Counted from the first letter of the stretch, positions 1 to 5,013 are shown. The stretch is DNA of 5,194 nucleotides from JAGOSA01 sp043718505 (GCA_043718505.1 JAYSVN010000031.1:1-5194), one strand, 5' to 3'. Notes: generated by a model from the sequence alone, not told the origin. Made by a program: numbers and translations.

Positions 1-138
1 ATCTCCCCAATCAAAGCAACAAAAATATATAAGGACAGGGATGATGGTATTAGCTTAACGAGTGTAAAGATAAATAAAGCTACAATCGTGCCGTTTTCAT
101 ACCAGGGAATAATTGGTCAATGCAACTTCATGATATAG
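1..138 (+). CDS. possible C-terminal end of an upstream gene (partial)
   Basis: Reading frame 1 is open from the window edge to a TAG at 136-138 and would give the last 45 residues of a protein ending in IIGQCNFMI. The other two plus-strand frames close earlier, near positions 30 and 58. The main support is context: a good plus-strand terminator starts 5 nt after this stop, as expected at the end of a transcribed gene. The peptide is polar with alternating hydrophobic residues and no membrane segment, and I do not recognise the family. The minus strand of the same stretch is also open and very hydrophobic, but it has a stop upstream and no usable start codon. The frame may be chance, so confidence is low. 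Confidence 0.35.
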   Translation: MSPIKATKIYKDRDDGISLTSVKINKATIVPFSYQGIIGQCNFMI

Positions 139-142
139 GTTT

Positions 143-172
143 AAAACCGGTCTTAAAAGATCGGTTTTTTTT
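143..172 (+). terminator. rho-independent terminator upstream of ychF
   Basis: A 10-bp stem (143-152 with 159-168, one G-U pair) encloses a 6-nt loop TTAAAA and is followed by more T residues to 172. The T-run is on the plus-strand side, so it serves the gene entering from the left and separates it from ychF. Confidence 0.75.
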
Positions 173-190
173 ATTGATAACTCATGATAG

Positions 191-196
191 GATAAT
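191..196 (+). promoter_or_regulatory. candidate -10 box of ychF
   Basis: GATAAT matches TATAAT at five of six positions and ends 6 nt before the ychF ATG. No good -35 is seen at the usual distance, where the sequence is the T-run of the terminator. If used, transcription would begin at or beside the start codon and the mRNA would be leaderless. An AGG at 189-191 is the only Shine-Dalgarno-like sequence and sits 11 nt from the ATG. Confidence 0.35.
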
Positions 197-202
197 GACG
201 CA

Positions 203-1375
203 ATGGCTTTACAAATCGGCATCGTCGGCCTGCCAAACGTCGGCAAATCAACACTCTTTAATGCGCTCACCAAAAAAGGCGTGCCCGCAGCTAATTATCC
301 TTTTTGCACTATCGATCCGTCAGTCGGTATTGTTGCCGTACCCGACGCCCGGCTTTGGAAATTATCAAATTTTTCTCAATCTCTTAAGACTATTCCGGCG
401 GCTATGGAATTTGTTGATATTGCCGGGCTTGTGGCAGGGGCCTCGAAAGGTGAGGGCTTAGGAAATAAATTTCTGACAAATATTCGCGAAACCGATGCTA
501 TTTTTGAAATGGTACGAATTTTTCCGCTTACCAATAGCGCGACCGGAGATGCAGGCTCTTCCTCAAAACCAAGTGACGACATTATGCATGTGTACGGCGA
601 CATAGATCCACTGCGTGATATCAAAGTAATCAATATGGAACTTATTCTGGCTGACATGGAAACAGTTTCGAAGCGGCTCGGTAATCTCTCACGTGATGTC
701 AGACGGGGTGACAAAGATGCCATCGCCGAAGAAGCTGCACTCAAAAAAGTTTTGCCTGCACTTGAAGCTGAACAAATGGCAAATACTGTTTCGCTCGATG
801 AAAATGAGCGGCCGATTGTTAAGCAGCTTGGGCTTCTTACGATTAAACCGATTCTCTATGGTTTGAATAAACGAGCCGGGGTAAAAAATTTGGACGCAAC
901 TGACCCGGCAAAATTTAAAGAACTAACCGATTACATTATTTCAACCGGTGCTCGCTTTGTTGTACTTGATGCGAAAACCGAGGATGAGTTAAAAGATTTT
1001 GAAGGTGAAGAGAAAAATATGTTTCGCAAAGAAATTGCGGGCAGCGCAGATAGTACGGCAGTAAGTAGCGACACCGAAGACGGCGTCGACCAATTAATAA
1101 AAGAAGCCTACATGCTTCTCGGTCTCGAAACATATTTCACAACTGGTGAGGACGAAACCCGCGCCTGGACAATTAAAAAGGGGAGCACGGCGCCGATTGC
1201 CGGTATGTCCATCCATACAGATTTTAAAGATAAATTTATTCGGGCTGAAGTTGTTTTTTGGCAGGACTTACTTGATGCCGGTTCATATGCTGATGCTCGC
1301 GCCAAAGGCAAAGTTAAAACAGAAGGCAAAGAATATATTGTCAAGGACGGGGATGTGATTGAGTTTAAGATTTAG
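203..1375 (+). CDS. ychF: YchF/OLA1-family ribosome-associated P-loop NTPase
   Basis: This is a cytoplasmic Obg-family NTPase that binds ribosomes; family members prefer ATP to GTP. The 390-residue product has the P-loop GLPNVGKS (9-16), the PFCTIDP switch region (33-39), the DIAG G3 motif (72-75), then KGEGLGNKFL (82-91) and NIRETDAI (93-100). A helical region spans about 140-200. The C-terminal TGS-type domain (about 305-390) has TYFTTGEDETRAWTI, IHTDF and the ending VKDGDVIEFKI. Two things are odd. The G4 position after KPILYGL reads NKRA (222-225) instead of the family's usual NxxE. A Ser-rich insert of about 17 residues (108-124) follows IRETDAIFEMVRIF, making the protein longer than the usual roughly 363. 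The start is the ATG before ALQIGIVG, which matches the family N-terminus. tsaC follows after 3 nt. Identity is very secure. Confidence 0.97.
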   Translation: MALQIGIVGLPNVGKSTLFNALTKKGVPAANYPFCTIDPSVGIVAVPDARLWKLSNFSQSLKTIPAAMEFVDIAGLVAGASKGEGLGNKFLTNIRETDAIFEMVRIFPLTNSATGDAGSSSKPSDDIMHVYGDIDPLRDIKVINMELILADMETVSKRLGNLSRDVRRGDKDAIAEEAALKKVLPALEAEQMANTVSLDENERPIVKQLGLLTIKPILYGLNKRAGVKNLDATDPAKFKELTDYIISTGARFVVLDAKTEDELKDFEGEEKNMFRKEIAGSADSTAVSSDTEDGVDQLIKEAYMLLGLETYFTTGEDETRAWTIKKGSTAPIAGMSIHTDFKDKFIRAEVVFWQDLLDAGSYADARAKGKVKTEGKEYIVKDGDVIEFKI

Positions 1376-1378
1376 AAA

Positions 1379-1954
1379 ATGAAATCACTCTCCGACCACC
1401 TTAACCAAGGCAATACCGCCATCATTCCAACCGATACACTGTACGGTATTGTTGCTTGTGCTTCAAATAAATCGGCAGTTGAGCGTATTTACACTATCAA
1501 AGGACGTGACGAAAATAAGCCATTTATTATTCTTATTCCTCATATTGATTCACTCGCCGATTTCGGAGTCTTTCTTTCGGAAGAAGATCGGCACATGCTG
1601 TCTTCACTTTGGCCTGGTGCGGTAAGCGTCATTCTTCCGCTTCAGCCAGAATATATTTCCCGTTTCCATTATTTACATCGTGGTGAAGGAAAACTTGCTT
1701 TTCGTTTACCTGATAAACAAAAACTCATGACGCTCCTCAGAGAAACAGGTCCGCTGGTAGCGCCTAGTGCCAATCCGCAAGGCCAGCCGCCAGCTACCAA
1801 TATAGAAGTAGCCAAAACTTATTTCGGTGACAAAATTGAATATTACGAAGATGGTGGCGAGCTTGGCAGTGAACCTTCAACATTGTGCGAACTCATCGAT
1901 GGCAAACTCACTGTATTGCGGGAGGGGAAGGTGCGTATAGCGTTTAAAATTTAG
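1379..1954 (+). CDS. tsaC: threonylcarbamoyl-AMP synthase, TsaC/Sua5/YrdC family
   Basis: The enzyme makes threonylcarbamoyl-AMP from threonine, bicarbonate and ATP, the first step of t6A formation at position 37 of ANN-decoding tRNAs; TsaD, TsaB and TsaE complete the pathway elsewhere in the genome. The 191-residue length matches short TsaC proteins and lacks the extra C-terminal domain of Sua5. Family signatures run in order: PTDTLYGI (17-24), KGRDENKPF (41-49), WPGAVSVIL (78-86), FRLPD (108-112), APSANPQGQPPATN (128-141) and STLCEL (167-172). The ATG lies 3 nt after the ychF stop and has no close Shine-Dalgarno sequence, so translation is probably coupled to ychF. The YciO paralogue subgroup is a less likely alternative, since PTDT and SAN are those of the active family. 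Confidence 0.92.
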   Translation: MKSLSDHLNQGNTAIIPTDTLYGIVACASNKSAVERIYTIKGRDENKPFIILIPHIDSLADFGVFLSEEDRHMLSSLWPGAVSVILPLQPEYISRFHYLHRGEGKLAFRLPDKQKLMTLLRETGPLVAPSANPQGQPPATNIEVAKTYFGDKIEYYEDGGELGSEPSTLCELIDGKLTVLREGKVRIAFKI

Positions 1955-1963
1955 GAAAAAATA

Positions 1964-1993
1964 AAAAGGCATAATGAAATAATTATGCCTTTT
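1964..1993. terminator. bidirectional terminator between convergent genes
   Basis: A perfect 12-bp stem (1964-1975 with 1982-1993) has a 6-nt loop. It begins 10 nt after the tsaC stop and ends 19 nt from the stop of the convergent gene at 2013. The minus-strand copy has the better U-run (TTTTTATTTTTT). On the plus strand, the stem's final TTTT is followed by GAGG and then more T. Confidence 0.85.
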
Positions 1994-2012
1994 GAGGTTT
2001 TGTTTTTAATGG

Positions 2013-2336
2013 TTAATTGAGCATTAAAATAAAATCTTCTTTGTTTTTAATGTCAATAAAATGGTGCTCGCTTTTATATGCACGACCCTGATGGAACGCA
2101 CTAAAATCTTGTTTCTCGAAGAACGTTTTTAGCTCATTAGGAGACCATATATCTTTCCCATAAGTTCCAAATGTCGAGGATCTCATTGCATTTGAGTCTT
2201 TTTGTTCGAGATGAAATCCTCCCTCTCTAGGCTCGATTTTATATGTGACACTTCCGGGGCCACTGAAATACCCTCCACCGACATCATTTAATTTAAACAT
2301 CAGTTGGGTTTGAGTAAAATTAGCTAGTTTTTCCAT
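2013..2336 (-). CDS. hypothetical protein, 107 aa
   Basis: I do not recognise this protein. It is soluble and mixed in charge, with no signal peptide or membrane segment. The N-terminal half is rich in Gly and beta-type residues (DVGGGYFSGPGSVTYKIEP, 18-36). The C-terminal half has NELKTFFEKQ, HHFIDIKNKEDF and the ending LMLN, which suggests a small alpha/beta fold. The ATG at 2334-2336 has no Shine-Dalgarno sequence, only AT-rich DNA before it. The gene has its own promoter candidate at 2372-2400 and converges on tsaC at a shared terminator. Its independent promoter, AT-rich codons and neighbouring zinc-knuckle gene give it an accessory-gene look. That it is a real gene is supported by the length, the terminator at its 3' end and the promoter; its function is unknown. 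Confidence 0.7.
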   Translation of the reverse strand: MEKLANFTQTQLMFKLNDVGGGYFSGPGSVTYKIEPREGGFHLEQKDSNAMRSSTFGTYGKDIWSPNELKTFFEKQDFSAFHQGRAYKSEHHFIDIKNKEDFILMLN

Positions 2337-2371
2337 AATATTTAATTTAGATTACTTACGAAATTTGTTCT

Positions 2372-2400
2372 TTTTTAACATATTGACATTTATAAGTCAA
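2372..2400 (-). promoter_or_regulatory. candidate promoter for the 107-aa gene
   Basis: On the minus strand, TTGACT (2395-2400) is followed by 17 nt and then TAAAAA (2372-2377), a strong -35 with a modest -10. It predicts a start near 2365 and a leader of about 29 nt. The -35 lies in an inverted repeat, ATTGAC (2382-2387) and GTCAAT (2396-2401), 8 nt apart, which could be an operator or chance. Confidence 0.45.
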
Positions 2401-2423
2401 TTTTTGTCTTCTGCTAATGAAAT

Positions 2424-2453
2424 AAAAAAGCCGATCATGTAGTATCGGCTTTT
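2424..2453 (-). terminator. terminator overlapping the end of the zinc-knuckle gene
   Basis: A 10-bp stem (2426-2435 with 2444-2453) has an 8-nt loop. On the minus strand it ends in a run of six T. The hairpin's upstream arm encodes the last residues of the gene, and the TGA stop (2435-2437) starts in the loop. Confidence 0.85.
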
Positions 2454-2887
2454 ATGATTTTCTCCCACTCCTCATGCGGTATGGAGGTAATATGCCATCC
2501 CCCACATTTTTCACATTCATATGATCTCTCTGGCTTTTTGCCATCCTGCTCGAGGCCCTGAATCCTCCGGATTTCAAGCTTGGCATCTTTTTCGGATATA
2601 AATATTCTCTTCCCAGTAGGCATACAAATGAGTTGAACAAATTTACCAACATTTTTATATCCAATTATGTCATCAAATTCCTCCGGTTCTTTATCAATAC
2701 GATCCAAAATTGAGTTCATGTTTTTGGTGATGTATTCAATAAGAGCTTTGTCGGGATATTTACCGTTTTTATTTTCCTTAAAGTAAATATTGAGGAAGTA
2801 ATCTGCTGGTATTTTGCTTAACTTTATATACCTGTATTTACCCTTGGCAAGCACACTGTTATCGGTATAAATCTCCTTAAATTCCAT
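2435..2887 (-). CDS. DUF3820-like protein with C-terminal CxxCGxWHxTS zinc knuckle
   Basis: The 150-residue soluble protein appears to have two parts. Residues 10-56 resemble the DUF3820 pattern, with a GKY followed by IPADYFLNIY and a helix ending EYITKN. Residues 88-135 carry a pattern found in small phage- or plasmid-type proteins: CMPTGKR, SEKDAKLEIRRIQ, then KKPERSYECEKCGGWHITS, with Cys125, Cys128 and His132 as likely zinc ligands. Family assignment is from memory and the function is unknown; nucleic-acid binding is an inference. The frame extends to an ATG at 2939-2941, but I chose the ATG at 2885-2887. A good promoter (2903-2931) lies inside the extension, and the extra 18 residues are not part of the recognisable domain. 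The only Shine-Dalgarno-like sequence is a weak GGA 10 nt before the ATG. Confidence 0.8.
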   Translation of the reverse strand: MEFKEIYTDNSVLAKGKYRYIKLSKIPADYFLNIYFKENKNGKYPDKALIEYITKNMNSILDRIDKEPEEFDDIIGYKNVGKFVQLICMPTGKRIFISEKDAKLEIRRIQGLEQDGKKPERSYECEKCGGWHITSIPHEEWEKIIKADTT

Positions 2888-2902
2888 ATCTATTTTTTCC
2901 AA

Positions 2903-2931
2903 ACAATACAGTATTAGTATGTATACGTCAA
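2903..2931 (-). promoter_or_regulatory. promoter of the zinc-knuckle gene
   Basis: On the minus strand, TTGACG (2926-2931) is separated by exactly 17 nt from TATTGT (2903-2908). Initiation would fall near 2896, about 9 nt before the ATG at 2887. This would exclude the longer start at 2941 and give a very short leader. Confidence 0.6.
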
Positions 2932-2950
2932 GGGCTGCCACATTAGTTTT

Positions 2951-2968
2951 TTATCAAAAGTTTATCAA
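2951..2968. repeat. two direct copies of TTATCAA, 11-bp period
   Basis: TTATCAA occurs at 2951-2957 and 2962-2968, one helical turn apart. The pair lies about 20 bp upstream of the -35 of the minus-strand gene and upstream of the 53-aa gene. It could be a tandem binding site for a regulator, but in AT-rich DNA chance is a real alternative. Confidence 0.3.
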
Positions 2969-2990
2969 TAGAGACAAATTTGTAAGAAAA

Positions 2991-3002
2991 CAACAATTGT
3001 TG
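2991..3002. promoter_or_regulatory. 12-bp perfect palindrome, possible operator
   Basis: CAACAATTGTTG is a perfect palindrome 13 nt before the 53-aa gene, in the gap between divergently oriented genes. A dimeric regulator site is possible. It is too short and loop-free to be a terminator. Confidence 0.3.
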
Positions 3003-3015
3003 CGTCATCATTGGC

Positions 3016-3177
3016 ATGAGATACGAAAAGTCGCACATCCTCCATAATTTAGCTCTCCAGCTCGTGATTGCGGCTCTCGTTTTCGGTGCTCTTATGCTTG
3101 TCGACTATTCAAAACCAGAATTAGCCGGCATCCTTGAGGGCAGCCAGAGTTCTTCTATATCTATTGCTCATAACTAA
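3016..3177 (+). CDS. small single-pass membrane protein, 53 aa
   Basis: A short frame from ATG 3016 to TAA 3175-3177 encodes a basic N-terminus (MRYEKSHILHN), a hydrophobic helix at about 12-29 (LALQLVIAALVFGALMLV), and a polar Ser-rich tail ending SISIAHN. The layout suggests an N-in, C-out membrane protein; the helix is not followed by a signal-peptidase site that I can identify. Support comes from the single clean helix, the GC-rich codons against AT-rich flanks, and the stop coinciding with the base of the structured element. There is no Shine-Dalgarno sequence and no clear promoter. I do not recognise a family. Confidence 0.55.
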   Translation: MRYEKSHILHNLALQLVIAALVFGALMLVDYSKPELAGILEGSQSSSISIAHN

Positions 3178-3287
3178 AAAATAACATTGTACTTTTTGAG
3201 GTACTCGCGGAGGCTGACGAGCCGAGCGGGAGGCGCTTTCGTTTCAACGAAAGACGCCGGTACCGAGGAAAGTACGGTGTTATTTTT
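3177..3287 (+). ncRNA. 111-nt branched structured RNA element
   Basis: Folded by eye on the plus strand, 3177-3195 pairs with 3269-3287 over 19 bp, including two G-U pairs (3187-3277, 3188-3276). Two more U-G pairs and a tandem G-A/A-G motif (3198-3199 with 3265-3266) lead into GGTAC (3200-3204) paired with GTACC (3260-3264). This opens into two hairpins. The first has CGC/GCG (3206-3208, 3226-3228), a second possible tandem G-A, then GGCT/AGCC with loop GACG. The second has GGCG/CGCC (3232-3235, 3255-3258), a bulged A at 3254, and CTTTCGT/ACGAAAG with loop TTCA. On the minus strand the G-U pairs become C-A mismatches, so the plus-strand RNA is favoured. The GC-rich core contrasts with the AT-rich surroundings. 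Known family unknown; a repeated intergenic element or an elaborate terminator are alternatives. Confidence 0.5.
3177..3287. terminator. outer stem acts as bidirectional terminator
   Basis: The outer arms begin with an A-run and end with TTTTT, so a transcript from either direction ends in a hairpin and U-run. The stops of the two convergent genes are at 3177 and 3290, directly at its edges. Confidence 0.6.
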
Positions 3288-3289
3288 CT

Positions 3290-3793
3290 TTATTCCTCTT
3301 TGTTTTTGAGCGCCTCAACATCCTTGGCCAGTGACTCCAGCACATGCTGAATCTTGGCCAAAATTTCTGGGTGAGCTTCCTTATGATGGTGAACACCAGG
3401 GACTACTTCAATAGCATCCGTTTCTTCGGCGATTTCGTCCACATCTTCCTGAATTTCATCGACATCCTCCTGGATCTCATCAATATCTTTTTGAATTTCA
3501 TCGACATCTTCGGCAATATCTTCAACATCTTCCTGAATAACGTCAATGTCAGCAGTGTTCTTGTTAACCGTCATCTGTATAAAGATAGCCAGGTAAATAG
3601 CTTCCAGGGAAACAATTGTTGTTAGAACCAAAAGTACCCTGTCTATAGGTGCTCCGAACAGGACAATGACAAAACAAGAGGCAAAAAGGACAGTGTGCGT
3701 AACAAGTGAAGCCGAAGAACCAATCCAACGAGTCATTTTCTGAGTAGCGACGCCGAGCTCGAATAATTTTCTTTTATGGTCGTTTTTAGTCAT
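3290..3793 (-). CDS. two-helix membrane protein with acidic heptad coiled coil
   Basis: The 167-residue protein starts with a basic segment (KRKLFELGVATQKMTRW), followed by two membrane helices (about 30-46 and 52-72). The stretch LTTIVSLEAIYLAIFIQMTVNKNTA (split here as LTTIVSLEAIYL and AIFIQMTVNKNTA) resembles the end of the low-affinity iron permease or DUF1003 type of membrane domain, recalled rather than searched. Six 7-residue repeats follow (84-125), of the form DEIQEDV, with V/I and I at a/d positions and nearly all others acidic. A histidine cluster (HHH, 135-137) and an amphipathic C-terminal helix (142-164) complete it. Predicted topology has both ends in the cytoplasm. The gene converges on the 53-aa gene and is divergent from the DUF5671-like gene. 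A weak AAGAGA lies about 11 nt before the ATG. Metal transport is not shown. Confidence 0.85.
   Translation of the reverse strand: MTKNDHKRKLFELGVATQKMTRWIGSSASLVTHTVLFASCFVIVLFGAPIDRVLLVLTTIVSLEAIYLAIFIQMTVNKNTADIDVIQEDVEDIAEDVDEIQKDIDEIQEDVDEIQEDVDEIAEETDAIEVVPGVHHHKEAHPEILAKIQHVLESLAKDVEALKNKEE
3419..3544 (-). repeat. six 21-bp tandem repeats encoding acidic heptads
   Basis: Six in-frame 21-bp units encode DVIQEDV, EDIAEDV, DEIQKDI, two copies of DEIQEDV, and DEIAEET. Synonymous differences between units, such as gacatc versus aatatc, show that they are not recent copies. Selection on the coiled coil is more likely than recent slippage. Confidence 0.85.
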
Positions 3794-3830
3794 TATAATA
3801 TGTCTCTTATATTCAATGCCGATGTTCTTT

Positions 3831-3836
3831 AGTATA
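3831..3836 (-). promoter_or_regulatory. candidate -10 box of the heptad-repeat gene
   Basis: On the minus strand TATACT matches five of six consensus positions and predicts a leader of about 31 nt. A weak TTATTA lies 18 nt upstream as a possible -35. The box is part of the 8-bp palindrome AGTATACT, so it reads equally on the other strand. Confidence 0.4.
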
Positions 3837-3842
3837 CTATTA

Positions 3843-3872
3843 TTGAGGATTTATTAATAACTTTTTTATCCT
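3843..3872 (+). promoter_or_regulatory. candidate promoter of the DUF5671-like gene
   Basis: TTGAGG (3843-3848) is followed by 18 nt and TATCCT (3867-3872), which ends 8 nt before the ATG at 3881. Both boxes are only four-of-six matches. If real, the transcript would be leaderless or nearly so, which fits the lack of any Shine-Dalgarno sequence. Confidence 0.3.
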
Positions 3873-3880
3873 AATTTGCT

Positions 3881-4933
3881 ATGGAAAATCACAACCAACC
3901 AAAACTAAGCCCGAAATTTTTCTTTCTTTCACTTGGTGTTATCGTTTCGCTTATTACGTCCGTGACCGCTTTTCTCAGTCTGGCTTTTGAAACACTCGAT
4001 TTTAAATTTCCCGATGTGCTCAACAGCATGTACCAGTATGGTTACAGCTCATACAATTTTGACTCTACCAGAATGGATATTGCCATTCTCATCATATTCC
4101 TGCCAATTTTTCTTATACTTATGCATTGGTATAAAAAGACCATTCGCGAGGGTCTTGGCAAAACTGATGAAACAATTCGTAAGTGGACAGCGTACCTTAT
4201 CATTTTCCTGGCAGTTCTTGTAGCCGCCATTGATCTTGTGACACTCGTGCGCTACTTCGTCGGCGGTGAAATTACTACTCGATTTATCATCAAAGTACTC
4301 GTTACTCTGGTTACAGCCAAATGGATTGGCCTCTATTTCTTTTATGAAATTCGCGATGCCAAATGGAAAAAGCTTACTCAAACGTTGGCGCCATGGGTAA
4401 TGACCTTACTCTCACTCGGACTTATTGTCTGGTCATTTCTCGTTATCGGCACACCGGGAGAGCAGCGACTTTGGAGACTTGATGACAGACGAGTGAATGA
4501 TCTTTCTTCAATTCAGTCGCAAGTAATTACATACTGGCAACAAAAAGAAAAATTGCCGACCACACTGACTGATATTGCCAATCCGACGTCATATTATTCA
4601 TTACCAGTTGATCCGGAATTTGAAAAAGGTAAAACATATGAATATAAATCGACTGGCGCACTATCGTTTGAACTTTGCGCCACATTCTCAGCTGACATGC
4701 CAAAAGGTTGGGTTGAATATGGTAAGGGTGGAATTATGCCACCAATGCCGCTTGGCGGAGGTTATAGCGGTCGCGATACAGCCATGACTGAGCCGGCCAT
4801 GTATCCATATCAGGGCAGCCAGCAGGATTCATGGGATCACGGCGTTGGACGAAAATGCTTCTCACGAACAATTGATCCGGATATCCACAAGCCGTATGAT
4901 CCCAGGCCTGTAGATTTGCCGGTTAAAGAGTAG
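3881..4933 (+). CDS. DUF5671-like polytopic membrane protein with C-terminal soluble domain
   Basis: The 350-residue protein has five predicted membrane helices, near 13-36, 66-82, 102-127, 134-155 and 170-190. The motifs FPDVLNSMYQYGYSSY (43-58), RKWTAYLIIFLA (100-111) and VTLVRYFVGGEITTRFI (120-136) match what I recall of DUF5671 proteins common in Parcubacteria. The function is unknown. Residues 191-350 form a soluble domain, predicted extracytoplasmic if the N-terminus is inside and all five helices cross. It contains RVNDLSSIQSQVITYWQQ and KLPTTLTDI, SLPVDPEFEKGKTYEY and FELCATFS, a pattern like pseudopilin C-terminal regions, then a Gly/Met/Pro-rich linker and WDHGVGRKCFSRTID. Cys265 and Cys326 could form a disulfide. 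The gene stands alone between its own promoter candidate and a strong terminator. Confidence 0.85.
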   Translation: MENHNQPKLSPKFFFLSLGVIVSLITSVTAFLSLAFETLDFKFPDVLNSMYQYGYSSYNFDSTRMDIAILIIFLPIFLILMHWYKKTIREGLGKTDETIRKWTAYLIIFLAVLVAAIDLVTLVRYFVGGEITTRFIIKVLVTLVTAKWIGLYFFYEIRDAKWKKLTQTLAPWVMTLLSLGLIVWSFLVIGTPGEQRLWRLDDRRVNDLSSIQSQVITYWQQKEKLPTTLTDIANPTSYYSLPVDPEFEKGKTYEYKSTGALSFELCATFSADMPKGWVEYGKGGIMPPMPLGGGYSGRDTAMTEPAMYPYQGSQQDSWDHGVGRKCFSRTIDPDIHKPYDPRPVDLPVKE

Positions 4934-4976
4934 TCTCATGGAATAATTAAGAAAAGATAAAATAAATCTAAAACGC

Positions 4977-5005
4977 AAAAACCCTCGAAATTTTGAGGGT
5001 TTTTT
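4977..5005 (+). terminator. rho-independent terminator before leuS
   Basis: A 10-bp stem (4977-4986 with 4995-5004) has an 8-nt loop GAAATTTT and a run of six T ending at 5005. It lies 44 nt after the stop of the DUF5671-like gene and directly abuts the candidate leuS promoter. Confidence 0.9.
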
Positions 5006-5013
5006 GCTATAGT
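5005..5013 (+). promoter_or_regulatory. extended -10 promoter of leuS
   Basis: TGC precedes TATAGT (5008-5013), forming an extended -10 element right after the terminator. No -35 is visible, as extended -10 promoters allow. Initiation near 5020 would leave a leader of only about 6 nt before the ATG at 5026. Confidence 0.5.

Noticed and set aside
1..119. Minus-strand hydrophobic reading frame that looks like a membrane helix
   Set aside because: It follows a TGA and has no usable ATG, GTG or TTG start before the last few bases at the edge; the adjacent terminator points the other way.
376..744. Minus-strand 122-residue Ser-rich frame
   Set aside because: It lies wholly within ychF on the opposite strand and has no signals or recognisable motifs of its own.
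2435..2437. Possible recoding of TGA as glycine, as in some CPR lineages
   Set aside because: This TGA sits in a terminator loop and acts as a normal stop; no conserved gene here needs TGA read through.
2888..2941. N-terminal extension of the zinc-knuckle protein to an upstream ATG, adding 18 hydrophobic residues
   Set aside because: A TTGACG-17-TATTGT promoter lies inside the extension, and the domain begins after the internal Met; the extension would not be transcribed.
3419..3544. CRISPR-like array, because of regular 21-bp repeats
   Set aside because: The repeats are contiguous, without spacers, in frame and part of a coding sequence.
3344..3625. Plus-strand frame with repeated Ile/Phe/Asn-rich segments
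   Set aside because: It is the antisense of the acidic heptad repeats, and the apparent hydrophobic repeats are produced by GAT/GAA codons read backwards.
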